Below, in pieces: positions 37,481-46,600 of a DNA stretch of 64,000 bases. The stretch comes from Acidovorax sp. Root219 (GTDB lineage: Bacteria > Pseudomonadota > Gammaproteobacteria > Burkholderiales > Burkholderiaceae_C), in assembly GCF_001428665.1 (NCBI RefSeq), contig NZ_LMIJ01000011.1, positions 539,793-603,792 on the forward strand, in the 5' to 3' direction. The position numbers and the translations under genes were made by a program. The notes under the pieces were generated by a model. That model saw only the letters and a program-made list of their open reading frames with translations, had not been told where the DNA came from and searched no databases. Every line of letters starts with the position of its first letter. Position 1 is the first letter of the stretch.

Positions 37481-38044
37481 TCATGCCGTGTAGTCTGCCA
37501 GCAGGCGGGCGTAGTGTCCCGTGGCCACGAGCAGCAGATCGCAGAACTCGCGTGCAGCGCCATCGCCACCGCGCGCAGCAGTGATGTAGTGGGCGTTCTG
37601 CCGCACCTCGGCCTGGGCGTTGGCCGGTGCGCAGGCCAGGGCGCTGCGGCGCATCACCGGCAGGTCGGGCCAGTCGTCGCCTATGGCGGCGGCCTGCGCC
37701 CAGGACAGGCCCAGGCGGGCCAGGATGTCCTCGGCCGCAGGGCGCTTGTCCTCGGTACCAAAGACCGCATGCTCCACACCCAGGGCCTTGAGGCGCACGC
37801 GCAGCGGGGCCGAGTCGCGCCCGGTGATCACGGCGGGGGTGATGCCCGCCTTCTGCAACAGCTTGAGGCCGTGGCCGTCCAGGGTGTTGAAGCGCTTGAT
37901 GGTTTCACCGGCGTCGGTGAACAGCAGGCTGCCGTCGGTGAGCACGCCGTCCACGTCGAAAAACGCCACCCGCACGCCTTGGGCGCGCAGTAGCAGCTCG
38001 GGTGCGAAGTTCAGGGCCGGCTGTACGGAAAGAGGGGTCGCCAT
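37481..38044 (-). CDS. kdsC: 3-deoxy-D-manno-octulosonate 8-phosphate phosphatase KdsC
   Basis: A 187-residue HAD phosphatase of the KdsC subfamily. The nucleophile loop is FFDVDGVLTDGSLLF, the second motif is PAVITGRDS, and the last is AAIGDDWPDLPVM. It dephosphorylates Kdo-8-phosphate. It starts 3 nt after the kdsD stop, so the two are almost certainly co-translated. Length is normal for the family. Confidence 0.95.
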   Translation of the reverse strand: MATPLSVQPALNFAPELLLRAQGVRVAFFDVDGVLTDGSLLFTDAGETIKRFNTLDGHGLKLLQKAGITPAVITGRDSAPLRVRLKALGVEHAVFGTEDKRPAAEDILARLGLSWAQAAAIGDDWPDLPVMRRSALACAPANAQAEVRQNAHYITAARGGDGAAREFCDLLLVATGHYARLLADYTA

Positions 38045-38047
38045 GGC

Positions 38048-39049
38048 TCAGATCACCTTGGCGCGCATCAGGTCGCCGATGTGCACCACGCCGACGAGCG
38101 CACCGGCGGCATCCACCACCAGCACGCTGGTGATGCCATGGGCCTCCATGAGCTCGGCGGCGTCCACGGCCAGGGCATCGGGGGCAATACGCCGGGGCGA
38201 TGGGTGCATGACCTCGGCGGCGCTGGCGGCGCGCAGGTCGGCACCGGCCTCGATGCGCCGGCGCAGGTCGCCGTCGGTGAAGATGCCCAGGATCTGGCCG
38301 GCAGGGTCGACGATGGCCGATGCGCCCAGGCCCTTGGCGCTCATCTCGCGCATCAGCTCGCTGAACGAGGCCTCGGGTGCCACGCGCGGCACGTCGCTGC
38401 CCGAGCGCATGACGTCGCTCACATGGGTCAGCAGCTTGCGGCCCAGCGCACCGCCGGGGTGCGAGCGCGCGAAATCCTCGGGCCTGAAGCCCCGTGCATC
38501 GAGCAGGGCCACGGCCAGCGCGTCGCCCATGGCCAGCTGGGCCGTGGTGCTGGCAGTGGGGGCCAGGTTCAGCGGGCAGGCCTCGCGGTCCACGCTGCAG
38601 TCGAGCACCAGGTCGGCATGGCGCGCCAGGGTGGAGTCCGGGCCCCCGGTCAGGGCCAGCAGCGGAACCCCCAGGCGCTTGAGCACCGGCAGGATGGCCG
38701 TGAGCTCGCCGCTTTCGCCGCTGTTGGAGATGGCCAGCACCATGTCGTGCTCGGTCACCATGCCCAGGTCGCCATGGCTGGCTTCGCCCGGGTGCACGAA
38801 AAACGCCGGGGTGCCGGTGGAGGCCAGGGTGGCGGCGATCTTGCGGCCCACATGGCCGCTCTTGCCCATGCCCATCACCACCACGCGGCCGCGGATCGAG
38901 AGTGCCATCTGCACCGCCTGTGCAAAGCGCGCATCCACGCGGGAGGCCAGCGCGTTCAGGGCGGCGGCTTCGATGTCGAAGGTCTCGCGGGCCAGGCGCA
39001 GGGCCTGTTCGGCATCGAAGGGGGGGAGCACGGGGGCAACTGGCGTCAT
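38048..39049 (-). CDS. kdsD: arabinose-5-phosphate isomerase KdsD (KpsF/GutQ family)
   Basis: A 333-residue enzyme interconverting ribulose-5-phosphate and arabinose-5-phosphate, the first step to Kdo. A SIS domain (VVMGMGKSGHVGRKIAATLA, FVHPGEASHGDLGMV, ISNSGESGEL) is followed by two CBS domains (from about residue 210: MRSGSDVPRVA and IFTDGDLRRRIEAG; then MEAHGITSVLVVD). It heads the kdsD-kdsC-lptC operon and diverges from the antiporter gene across only 48 nt. Confidence 0.95.
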   Translation of the reverse strand: MTPVAPVLPPFDAEQALRLARETFDIEAAALNALASRVDARFAQAVQMALSIRGRVVVMGMGKSGHVGRKIAATLASTGTPAFFVHPGEASHGDLGMVTEHDMVLAISNSGESGELTAILPVLKRLGVPLLALTGGPDSTLARHADLVLDCSVDREACPLNLAPTASTTAQLAMGDALAVALLDARGFRPEDFARSHPGGALGRKLLTHVSDVMRSGSDVPRVAPEASFSELMREMSAKGLGASAIVDPAGQILGIFTDGDLRRRIEAGADLRAASAAEVMHPSPRRIAPDALAVDAAELMEAHGITSVLVVDAAGALVGVVHIGDLMRAKVI

Positions 39050-39097
39050 CCCACGATTCTATCGACCGGCCTGCCCGGGCTCGGATAGCATCAGCCT

Positions 39098-41083
39098 ATG
39101 TCCTCACTCGCCCTCACCCTGCTCTACCTTCTGGCCGCGGTGCTGGGCGTGGTGGTCTGCCGCAGCCTGAAACTGCCGCCCATGCTGGGCTACCTGGCCG
39201 CAGGCGTGCTGATCGGTCCCCATGCGCTGGCGCTGGCCCAGAACTCCGAAGGGGTGCGGCACCTGGGCGAGTTCGGCGTGGTGTTCCTGATGTTCGCCAT
39301 CGGTCTGGAGTTCAGCCTGCCCAAGCTGCGCGCCATGCGCCGCCAGGTGTTCGGCCTGGGGCTCATGCAGGTGGTGGTGACCATGACGCTGGCGGGCGGG
39401 GGCTCGCTGGTCCTTTCGCTGCTGGTGGGCGGGATCTGGGAGATGGGCTGGCAGACGGCACTGGCCCTGTCGGGCGTGATGGCCATGAGCAGCACCGCCA
39501 TCGTGGTCAAGCTGATGGCCGAGCGCGCCGAGCTCGAAAGTGAGCATGGCCGCAATGTCATGGGCATCCTGCTGTTCCAGGATCTGGCCGTGGTGCCGCT
39601 GCTGGTGCTGATCCCGGCGCTGGGCTCCTCGCCCGACAAGCTGCTGGTGGCCCTGGCCTGGGCCCTGCTCAAGGCCACGGTGTTGGTGGGCCTGCTGCTC
39701 ACCGGCGGGCAGCGCGTGATGCGCTGGTGGCTGACTCTGGTGGCGCGCCGCAAGAGCGAAGAGCTGTTCATGCTCAACCTGCTGCTGATCACGCTGGGCC
39801 TGGCCTGGCTGACCGAAGAGGCCGGCCTGAGCCTGGCGCTCGGGGCCTTCATCGCCGGCGTGCTGGTGTCGGAGACCGAGTACAGCCACCAGGTGGGCAC
39901 CGACATCCGCCCCTTCCACGACGTGCTGCTGGGGCTGTTCTTCATCACCATCGGCATGATGCTGGACTGGCACATCCTGGTGGACCGCTGGGGCCTGGTG
40001 CTGGCGCTTCTGGTGGTGCCGATCACGCTCAAGCTGGTGGTCATCCTGGTGCTGGCGCGGGGCATGGGGGCGACCACGGGGGTCTCGCTGCGCACCGGGC
40101 TGTACCTGGCGCAGGCCGGCGAATTCGGCTTCGTGCTGCTGTCGCTGGCCCAGAACAACAACCTGGTGCAGCCCGCGCTCATGAACCCCATCCTCGCGGC
40201 CATGGTGCTGTCCATGCTGGCCACGCCCTTCCTCATCATGTACGCCAACCGCATCGTGATGAAGCTGGTGGCCAGCGACTGGCTGCAGCAATCGCTGCAG
40301 ATGACGAGCATTGCGCGCAAGTCCATCAATTCGAGCAAGCACGTGATCATCTGCGGCTATGGCCGTTCGGGCCAGAACCTGGCGCGCATGCTGGAGCACG
40401 AAGGAATCCCCTACATGGCGCTCGACCTGGACCCGGACCGGGTGCGCCAGGCCGCCGCCGCTGGCGACTCGGTGGTCTACGGCGATGCCACGCGCCTGCA
40501 GGCGCTCATGGCCGCTGGCCTGGTGCGCGCCAGCGCCGTGGCCGTGACCTACATCGACGTGCCGGCCGCGCTCAAGGTGCTGGCCAACACCCGCTCCCAT
40601 GCGCCGCAGGTGCCGGTGGTGGTGCGTACCCAGGACGACCTGCACCTGGACAAACTGCGGGATGCCGGTGCGACCGAGGTCGTGCCCGAGGCCATCGAAG
40701 GCTCGCTGATGCTCGCCAGCCACGCGCTGGCCCTGGTCGGCGTGCCCATGCGCCGCGTGCTGCGCCTGGTGCAGGACCAGCGCGATGCACGCTACAACCT
40801 GCTGCGCGGCTACTTCCACGGGGCCGACGACGACACCGTCAACGAGCGCGACCAGGAGCGCCTGGCCACCGTCACCCTGCCTTCGGGCTCCAAGACCCTA
40901 GGCCAGGCGCTGGGCGAGTTGGCCCTGCCGGCCATGGGCGTGCGCGTGGTCAACCTGCGCCGTGCCAACGGCCATGTGAGTGCTGCGGCGGACGATGCGG
41001 CGCTGGCCGAGGGCGACACGCTGGTGCTGTCGGGCCACCCCGCAGCGTTGAGCCTGGCCGAAGCCAGGTTGCTCAAAGGCTGA
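39098..41083 (+). CDS. monovalent cation:proton antiporter-2 (KefB/KefC/YbaL-type) with TrkA domains
   Basis: A 661-residue CPA2 transporter. About twelve membrane segments occupy residues 1-385 (LGEFGVVFLMFAIGLEFSLP, ALSGVMAMSSTAIVVKLMAE, LFQDLAVVPLLVLIP). A Rossmann TrkA-N/KTN domain follows (HVIICGYGRSGQNLARML with LDLDPDRV) and a TrkA-C domain ends the protein. It probably mediates K+/H+ or Na+/H+ exchange gated by nucleotide. The position beside kdsD recurs in many proteobacteria. No Kef ancillary subunit gene is adjacent. Confidence 0.93.
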   Translation: MSSLALTLLYLLAAVLGVVVCRSLKLPPMLGYLAAGVLIGPHALALAQNSEGVRHLGEFGVVFLMFAIGLEFSLPKLRAMRRQVFGLGLMQVVVTMTLAGGGSLVLSLLVGGIWEMGWQTALALSGVMAMSSTAIVVKLMAERAELESEHGRNVMGILLFQDLAVVPLLVLIPALGSSPDKLLVALAWALLKATVLVGLLLTGGQRVMRWWLTLVARRKSEELFMLNLLLITLGLAWLTEEAGLSLALGAFIAGVLVSETEYSHQVGTDIRPFHDVLLGLFFITIGMMLDWHILVDRWGLVLALLVVPITLKLVVILVLARGMGATTGVSLRTGLYLAQAGEFGFVLLSLAQNNNLVQPALMNPILAAMVLSMLATPFLIMYANRIVMKLVASDWLQQSLQMTSIARKSINSSKHVIICGYGRSGQNLARMLEHEGIPYMALDLDPDRVRQAAAAGDSVVYGDATRLQALMAAGLVRASAVAVTYIDVPAALKVLANTRSHAPQVPVVVRTQDDLHLDKLRDAGATEVVPEAIEGSLMLASHALALVGVPMRRVLRLVQDQRDARYNLLRGYFHGADDDTVNERDQERLATVTLPSGSKTLGQALGELALPAMGVRVVNLRRANGHVSAAADDAALAEGDTLVLSGHPAALSLAEARLLKG

Positions 41084-41092
41084 CAGGCCGGG

Positions 41093-44000
41093 TCAGCCGG
41101 GCTGCAGCGCTTCTGCGGGGCCGGGCCGCCCAAAGAGATAGCCCTGGAACTGCTGGCAGCCGTTGCGCAGCAGAAAGTCGTGCTGGCCTTCGGTTTCCAC
41201 CCCTTCGGCCACCACGTCCAGGCCGAGGCTGTGCGCCAGCGCCACGATGGTGCAGGCGATGGCGGCATCGTTGGGGTCGGTGAGCACGTCGCGCACGAAG
41301 CTCTGGTCGATCTTGAGCTGGTCCAGCGGCAGCCGCTTGAGGTAGGAGAGCGACGAGTAGCCGGTACCGAAATCATCGAGCGAGAAGCCCACGCCCAGGT
41401 TGCGCAGCACCTGCATCTTGACGATGCTCTCCTCTACGTCCGATAGCAGCAGGCTTTCGGTCAGCTCCAGCTTGAGCCGCCCGGGGTCGGCGCCCGTGGT
41501 GTACAGCGCCTGCAGCACCTGGGGCACGAATTCGGTGTGGCGAAACTCCTGCGCGCTGACATTCACCGCCACGGTCCAGGCCTGGGTGGCCGGCTCCCGG
41601 TTCCAGCGGGCCAATTGCTCGCAGGCCAGGTGCAGCACGCGCTGGCCCAAGGGCAGGATCAGGCCGGTCTGCTCGGCCAGTGGAATGAACTGGCCCGGCG
41701 GCACCATGCCGCGTTGCGGGTGCTGCCAGCGCACCAGGGCCTCGGCGCCCATGGTCTGGCCGGTGGCGTTGACCACGGGCTGGTAGTGCAGCAAGAACTC
41801 ATTGCGCTGTATGCCCTGGCGGATGTCGCCCTCCAGCGCCGAGCGTGCCGTGGCCGCCGCCTGCATGGCGGGATCGAAGAAGCACAGCGTGTTGCGCCCC
41901 TGGGCCTTGGCCTGGTACATCGCCAGGTCGGCCCGCTTGAGCAGTTCGTTGACGGGCTGCTGCCGGTCGCTGAACAGGGCAATGCCGATGCTGGGCGTGC
42001 TGTGCAGCTCGCTGCCGTCCATGTCGTAGGGTTCGTTGAGGGCCTGCAGCACCTTCTGGGCCACGGCCTCCGATTCCACGGCGGCGCCGGTCTCCTCGCT
42101 GCTCAGGCCCTGCAGCACCACCACGAATTCGTCGCCCCCCAGGCGGGCCACGGTGTCGGTGGCGCGCACGCTGGCACGCAGGCGCATGCCCACCTGCACC
42201 AGCAGGCGGTCGCCCCATTCGTGGCCCATGGTGTCGTTGATGCCCTTGAAGTTGTCCAGGTCCAGGAACAGCAGGGCGCCATGCTGGCCGTCGCGCTCGC
42301 AGGCCGTCGCCACGCGCTCCAGCCGATCGAGCAGCAGGCGCCGGTTGGGCAGTTTGGTCAGTTCGTCGTAGAACGCCAGGCGCTGGATCTCGGCCTCGGC
42401 GCGCTTGCGCTCCGTGATGTCACGGGCCAGCCCGCGGTAGCCGGTGAACTGGCCCTCGGCATCGAAAATGGGCTCGCCGCTGATGGAAACCCAGAGGGGG
42501 TCCCCTTGCGCCGACATGCGCTGGATCTCGAAATTGCGGAACACCTGGCGCTGTGCGAGCTGCTCGCGGTGCGCGCGCCACTGTCCATCGTCCGCAAAGG
42601 TGTTGGGCAGCTCCCAGCGCGTGAGCCCGAAGAGCTGGCTGTCGGGCAGGTCCATCTTGTTCTGCGGACTGCCCTCGATGCGCACGAAGCGGAACTCGGC
42701 ATCCTGCTCCCAGTACCAGTCGGAGGACAGCTGCGTGAGGCTGCGCCAGCGGGCCTCACTCTCGCGCAGGGCCTCCAGCGCGCCCAGGTAGTCGGTCACG
42801 TCGGTGAAGGTGCGCACGCGCCCGCCCCCTTCCAGCGGGCGCGTGCGCACCTCGATGAAGCGGCCCGCGACCGTGCGGCGGATGTAGCTTTCCGGCATGG
42901 TCAGCTTGCCCCCGTGCGCGGCGTACTCGGCACCCACATAGTCCCGGGCCTTGGACTCGATCAGCTGGAAGCCGGTGCCGAAGTCCCCGCGCTCGGTCTG
43001 GAAGCGCACCACCTCCTCCACCCGGGGCTCGCCCGCGAGCAGTTCCTCGGGCAGGTTCAGGAGCTCCAGGTAGCGCTGGTTGTAGACGCGGATGCGGCCT
43101 TCGCCATCGACGTTGGTGATGCCCTGCGACACGCTGGCCAGCGTGCTCTGCAGCGCGCGTGTCTTTTCAGCCAGCAGCGCGCTGGTGCGCGCCAGCTCCT
43201 GCTCCACCTGCCGGCGCGCGAGTTCGGCACGCCGCGCCAGTTCCAGCTGGCCCACGGTGCTCAAGAGCGGCTGCAAAAACTGCACGTCGGCTGCGGTGTA
43301 GCCCTCTGGCCGGTTGGCCAGACCCACCACGGCGACGAGCTCGCCCGAGGCCAGGATGGGCAGGCCCAGGTAGGAGACCACGGGCGGGTGCCCCGGCGGC
43401 ATGCCGGCGCTGCGGCTGTCGCCCGCTGCGTCGTTGATAACCACGGGCTTTTCGGTCAGCATCGCCTGGCCGGGCAGGGAGTCGAGGTCGTCGAAGACCT
43501 GGCCCTCCTCCGCGTCCCGGGTGTAGCGCGCGCGCGTGGCCTCATCCCACGCCACGTCGGTCATGGAATGCATGCGCAGAAAGGGCTTGCCCTCGGCCGT
43601 GCGCTGCACCTGCCCGACCAGCCCGAACCGGCTCCCGGTCAGCTCCATGAGCTCGTGCAGCAGCGCATCGAACGCAGCGCGCGGGGCCGAACTGGCAATG
43701 AACACGGCCTGCGCGCGCGAGATCGCCTGCAGCAGCCGGTGCTGGCGTGCCAGCATGGCCTCGGCGGCGCGGCGAGCGCGCACGCTGCTGCTGCGCTCGA
43801 GCACGGCCTCGATCTGCGCCGGCAGGGCCAGCAGGTAGTTGCAGCCGGGGTCGCGGATGGTGAAGTCGGCAAAGCCATGGCGCATTGCGTGCGCCGCCTG
43901 GGCGTCGGCCCCGGCGTCGACGATGATCAAGGCCGGGATGCGGCCCATGCGTTCGAGCACGTCGTAGGCCGATCCGTCTTCGAAATGCTGGCAGACCAGC

Positions 44001-44155
44001 AGGATGTCCGGGGTGTGGTTCTCCAGCCATGCCTGGGCCTGCGCCAGCGAGGGCGCCACCTCGACCCGCCAGCCCAGCCAGGGGTCCACCAATGCATCGA
44101 CGAGCGCCCGTGCGTGCTCCGGGTCGTCTTCGATCAACAGGACGGAGATGGGCAT
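41093..44155 (-). CDS. multidomain GGDEF-EAL protein with degenerate receiver, GAF and PAS sensors
   Basis: A 1020-residue cytosolic protein. The order is receiver-like (1-125), GAF (~145-310), two PAS-type domains (~345-580), GGDEF (~590-755) and EAL (~770-1015). GGDEF is intact, with I-site RATD. EAL is also intact ([20 protein letters not shown]), so both synthesis and hydrolysis of c-di-GMP are possible. In the receiver, the phosphoacceptor position in [14 protein letters not shown] is Cys rather than Asp, and the switch Thr and Lys are also lost, so it cannot be phosphorylated normally. Confidence 0.93.
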   Translation of the reverse strand: MPISVLLIEDDPEHARALVDALVDPWLGWRVEVAPSLAQAQAWLENHTPDILLVCQHFEDGSAYDVLERMGRIPALIIVDAGADAQAAHAMRHGFADFTIRDPGCNYLLALPAQIEAVLERSSSVRARRAAEAMLARQHRLLQAISRAQAVFIASSAPRAAFDALLHELMELTGSRFGLVGQVQRTAEGKPFLRMHSMTDVAWDEATRARYTRDAEEGQVFDDLDSLPGQAMLTEKPVVINDAAGDSRSAGMPPGHPPVVSYLGLPILASGELVAVVGLANRPEGYTAADVQFLQPLLSTVGQLELARRAELARRQVEQELARTSALLAEKTRALQSTLASVSQGITNVDGEGRIRVYNQRYLELLNLPEELLAGEPRVEEVVRFQTERGDFGTGFQLIESKARDYVGAEYAAHGGKLTMPESYIRRTVAGRFIEVRTRPLEGGGRVRTFTDVTDYLGALEALRESEARWRSLTQLSSDWYWEQDAEFRFVRIEGSPQNKMDLPDSQLFGLTRWELPNTFADDGQWRAHREQLAQRQVFRNFEIQRMSAQGDPLWVSISGEPIFDAEGQFTGYRGLARDITERKRAEAEIQRLAFYDELTKLPNRRLLLDRLERVATACERDGQHGALLFLDLDNFKGINDTMGHEWGDRLLVQVGMRLRASVRATDTVARLGGDEFVVVLQGLSSEETGAAVESEAVAQKVLQALNEPYDMDGSELHSTPSIGIALFSDRQQPVNELLKRADLAMYQAKAQGRNTLCFFDPAMQAAATARSALEGDIRQGIQRNEFLLHYQPVVNATGQTMGAEALVRWQHPQRGMVPPGQFIPLAEQTGLILPLGQRVLHLACEQLARWNREPATQAWTVAVNVSAQEFRHTEFVPQVLQALYTTGADPGRLKLELTESLLLSDVEESIVKMQVLRNLGVGFSLDDFGTGYSSLSYLKRLPLDQLKIDQSFVRDVLTDPNDAAIACTIVALAHSLGLDVVAEGVETEGQHDFLLRNGCQQFQGYLFGRPGPAEALQPG

Positions 44156-44304
44156 GGCCGATCTGGGTTTTCAGGGCAGAGAGAGGCAGCCTGCACACCG
44201 CAGGCCCTAGTTCCATTATGGGTCAGCATTCGGGGCTTGCGGTCCGCCGACCCCAGGGGCTGGTGTTTACACTCGCAGCCTTTGTGCCATCCACCCCACA
44301 CCCC

Positions 44305-44859
44305 ATGCAGCCCCTCAGCGTCAACCAGTACCTGCGCCAGCACATCCGAACCGTGCCCGACTGGCCGGCACCCGGCGTGCAGTTCCGCGACATCACACCG
44401 CTGCTGCAGGACCCCAAGGTCTTTCGCGTGCTGATCGATGCCTTCGTGCACCGCTACATGGACAAGGCCCTGCGCCCCGATGTGGTGGCCGGGCTCGATG
44501 CGCGCGGCTTCATTCTGGGCGCCGTGGTGGCCTATGAACTCAACGTGGGCTTCGTGCCGATCCGCAAGAAGGGCAAGCTGCCCTTCACCACGGTGGAGGA
44601 GACCTACGAGCTCGAATACGGCAGCGCCACGGTGGAGTTGCACACCGATGCCGTCAAGCCCGGCGACCGCGTGCTGCTGATCGACGACCTGATCGCCACG
44701 GGCGGCACCATGATGGCCGGCCGGCGGCTGCTGGAGAAGCTGGGCGCCACCGTGATCGAGGGCGCGGCCATCGTCGACCTGCCCGAGTTGGGCGGCTCGC
44801 AGCGGCTCAGGGAATCAGGCTTGCCGCTCTACACCCTCGTCGATTTCGAAGGGCATTGA
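44305..44859 (+). CDS. apt: adenine phosphoribosyltransferase
   Basis: A 184-residue enzyme that salvages adenine to AMP using PRPP. Motifs: [15 protein letters not shown], the flexible-loop region [17 protein letters not shown], and the PRPP-binding [14 protein letters not shown]. The ATG at 44305 begins [14 protein letters not shown] and matches the usual N-terminus. It diverges from the GGDEF-EAL gene across 149 nt. Confidence 0.96.
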   Translation: MQPLSVNQYLRQHIRTVPDWPAPGVQFRDITPLLQDPKVFRVLIDAFVHRYMDKALRPDVVAGLDARGFILGAVVAYELNVGFVPIRKKGKLPFTTVEETYELEYGSATVELHTDAVKPGDRVLLIDDLIATGGTMMAGRRLLEKLGATVIEGAAIVDLPELGGSQRLRESGLPLYTLVDFEGH

Positions 44860-44943
44860 GCCCCGCAGCACGTCACTGCCCCCGTGCGTAGGCTGCAAGA
44901 ACCTGATGCAGCCATTGGGCGAAAAAGGGCGGGTGCATGGCGG

Positions 44944-45198
44944 TCATGCGAGCGAAGGCACGGCATCGGCCGCACTGGCTGCACGCCGGCGCGCCGCACG
45001 CTCCCAGGCCTTCTCATGGAAGAAGAAAGCCACGGCCTGCACCGTGGGTTCCAGCAGGCTCAGCGTGAGCGAGGCCCAGAGGTTGCCCGTGACCGCATAG
45101 GCCACCATGGCCGCCACGCTGATGTGGATCAGGTAGTAGCTGCCGGTCTTCTTGAGCATGGTCTGGTTCTGGCGGGCGAGTTGGCGGATGCGGGCCAT
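44944..45198 (-). CDS. DUF2061 small membrane protein, predicted Fur-regulated
   Basis: An 84-residue protein with two membrane segments (SYYLIHISVAAMVAYAVTG and a short second helix LWASLTLSLLEPTVQAVAFF) and the family's late FFHEKAWER. AGGAA precedes ATG 45198. A near-consensus Fur box lies 54 nt upstream (45252-45266), implying expression under iron limitation. The function of DUF2061 is unknown. Confidence 0.85.
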   Translation of the reverse strand: MARIRQLARQNQTMLKKTGSYYLIHISVAAMVAYAVTGNLWASLTLSLLEPTVQAVAFFFHEKAWERAARRRAASAADAVPSLA

Positions 45199-45251
45199 GG
45201 TGGATTCCTTTCGTTCAGCGCCTGCGCAAGGGGTGGACAGGCATGACGAAA

Positions 45252-45266
45252 TGATAAGAATTATCA
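45252..45266. promoter_or_regulatory. Fur box
   Basis: TGATAAGAATTATCA matches the 7-1-7 Fur consensus TGATAAT-N-ATTATCA at 13 of 14 defined positions. It is in an AT-rich island within GC-rich DNA, 54 nt upstream of the DUF2061 start. It is 186 nt from the SPFH gene on the other side, so the DUF2061 gene is the more likely target. Confidence 0.75.
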
Positions 45267-45383
45267 ATAGCAATTTCCAATTGAGCGTGGCTAATCGCGT
45301 CATTGAAACTATCAAGTGAGTGGCTGCGGAAGTCTTCGGCCTCCCCCGTTAATTCCGTCGCGCAGTGGGGACACAAAATGCCC

Positions 45384-45411
45384 TTGGCGGCGCCAACCCC
45401 GTTGCTATGAT
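45384..45411 (+). promoter_or_regulatory. predicted sigma-70 promoter of the SPFH operon
   Basis: TTGGCG (45384-45389) and TATGAT (45406-45411) are separated by 16 bp. The expected start is about 35 nt before the ATG at 45452, which has a GGGAGCAGAC ribosome-binding region. Confidence 0.5.
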
Positions 45412-45451
45412 GGACATCTTTTCAACTGCGGCAACGCACTAGGGAGCAGAC

Positions 45452-46498
45452 ATGGCCCTCATGGACTTCATCAAGAAACAGTTCATCGACGTCCTCCAGT
45501 GGACGGAGGAAGGCGACGGCACGCTGGCATGGCGCTTCCCGATGAGCGGCATGGAAATCCAGAACGGTGGCACGCTGGTGGTGCGCGAATCGCAGATGGC
45601 GATCTTCGTCAACGAAGGCAAGGTGGCCGACGTCTTCGGCCCCGGTACCTACAAGCTCACCACGCAGACGCTGCCGGTGCTGACCTACCTCAAGAACTGG
45701 GACAAGCTCTTCGAGTCGCCTTTCAAGAGCGATGTCTACTTCTTCAGCACGCGCCAGCAGATCGACCAGAAGTGGGGCACGCCCCAGCCCATCACCATCC
45801 GTGACAAGGACTTCGGTGCGGTGCGCCTGCGCGCCTTCGGCAACTACGCCTTCCGCATTGCCGACCCCAAGCTGTTCCACACCGAAATCTCGGGCACGCG
45901 CGAGTCGTATCCCGTGGCCGACCTCGAAGGCCAGCTGCGCGGCCTGGTGCTGCAGAACATCAGCAACGCCATTGCCGGCAGCGGTTTGCCCTTCCTGGAC
46001 CTGGCGGCCAACCAGGTCATGTTCGCCGATGCGCTGACCAAGGAGCTGGCCCCCCTGTTCGCCAAGCTCGGCCTGCTGATCGAGAACCTCACGGTGCAGA
46101 ATGTCTCGCTGCCCGAAGAGCTGCAGAAGATCCTGGACCAGAAGATCGGCATGGGCATGGTCGGCAACGACATGGCCAAGTTCATGCAGTACCAGACCGC
46201 CCAGGCCATCCCCAAGTTTGCCGAGAACAGCGGTGGCGGCAGCGGCATTGCGGGCGACGCCATGGGCCTGGGTGCCGGCGTGGCGCTGGGCCAGGTGATG
46301 GCGCAGAACCTGCAGCAGGGCCTGCAGGGCGGCGGCACCGCTGCCCCTGCCGCAGCGGCCGTGGCAGCAGCCTCCGGTGTGAAGCCCGAGGACGTGATGG
46401 CCACGCTCGAGAAGCTCGGCGAACTCAAGGCCAAGGGCATCCTCACGCAGGAAGAGTTCGACGCCAAGAAGTCCGAACTGCTCAAGAAGCTGATCTGA
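45452..46498 (+). CDS. SPFH domain protein (virion-core/YdjI-like) with C-terminal SHOCT-like motif
   Basis: A 348-residue protein. Residues ~20-225 form an SPFH/Band-7-like domain (MEIQNGGTLVVRESQMAIFV, FGPGTYKLTTQTLPVL, VRLRAFGNYAFRI). A Gly/Ala-rich linker follows. The last ~35 residues (VMATLEKLGELKAKGILTQE and EEFDAKKSELLKKL) match the SHOCT oligomerisation motif. There is no clear membrane helix. SPFH proteins form membrane-associated scaffolds. It is the first gene of a run with DUF4178, DUF350 and a spermidine-synthase-like gene. Confidence 0.9.
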   Translation: MALMDFIKKQFIDVLQWTEEGDGTLAWRFPMSGMEIQNGGTLVVRESQMAIFVNEGKVADVFGPGTYKLTTQTLPVLTYLKNWDKLFESPFKSDVYFFSTRQQIDQKWGTPQPITIRDKDFGAVRLRAFGNYAFRIADPKLFHTEISGTRESYPVADLEGQLRGLVLQNISNAIAGSGLPFLDLAANQVMFADALTKELAPLFAKLGLLIENLTVQNVSLPEELQKILDQKIGMGMVGNDMAKFMQYQTAQAIPKFAENSGGGSGIAGDAMGLGAGVALGQVMAQNLQQGLQGGGTAAPAAAAVAAASGVKPEDVMATLEKLGELKAKGILTQEEFDAKKSELLKKLI

Positions 46499-46600
46499 GG
46501 CCGGCGCAACCTACCTTCGCTACCGGCGCCTGGCGTGCGGGCAGCAGCGGGCTGATGGGCCCCTGCATTGCCGCACCCGGCCGCCATTGGCACCGCCCGA

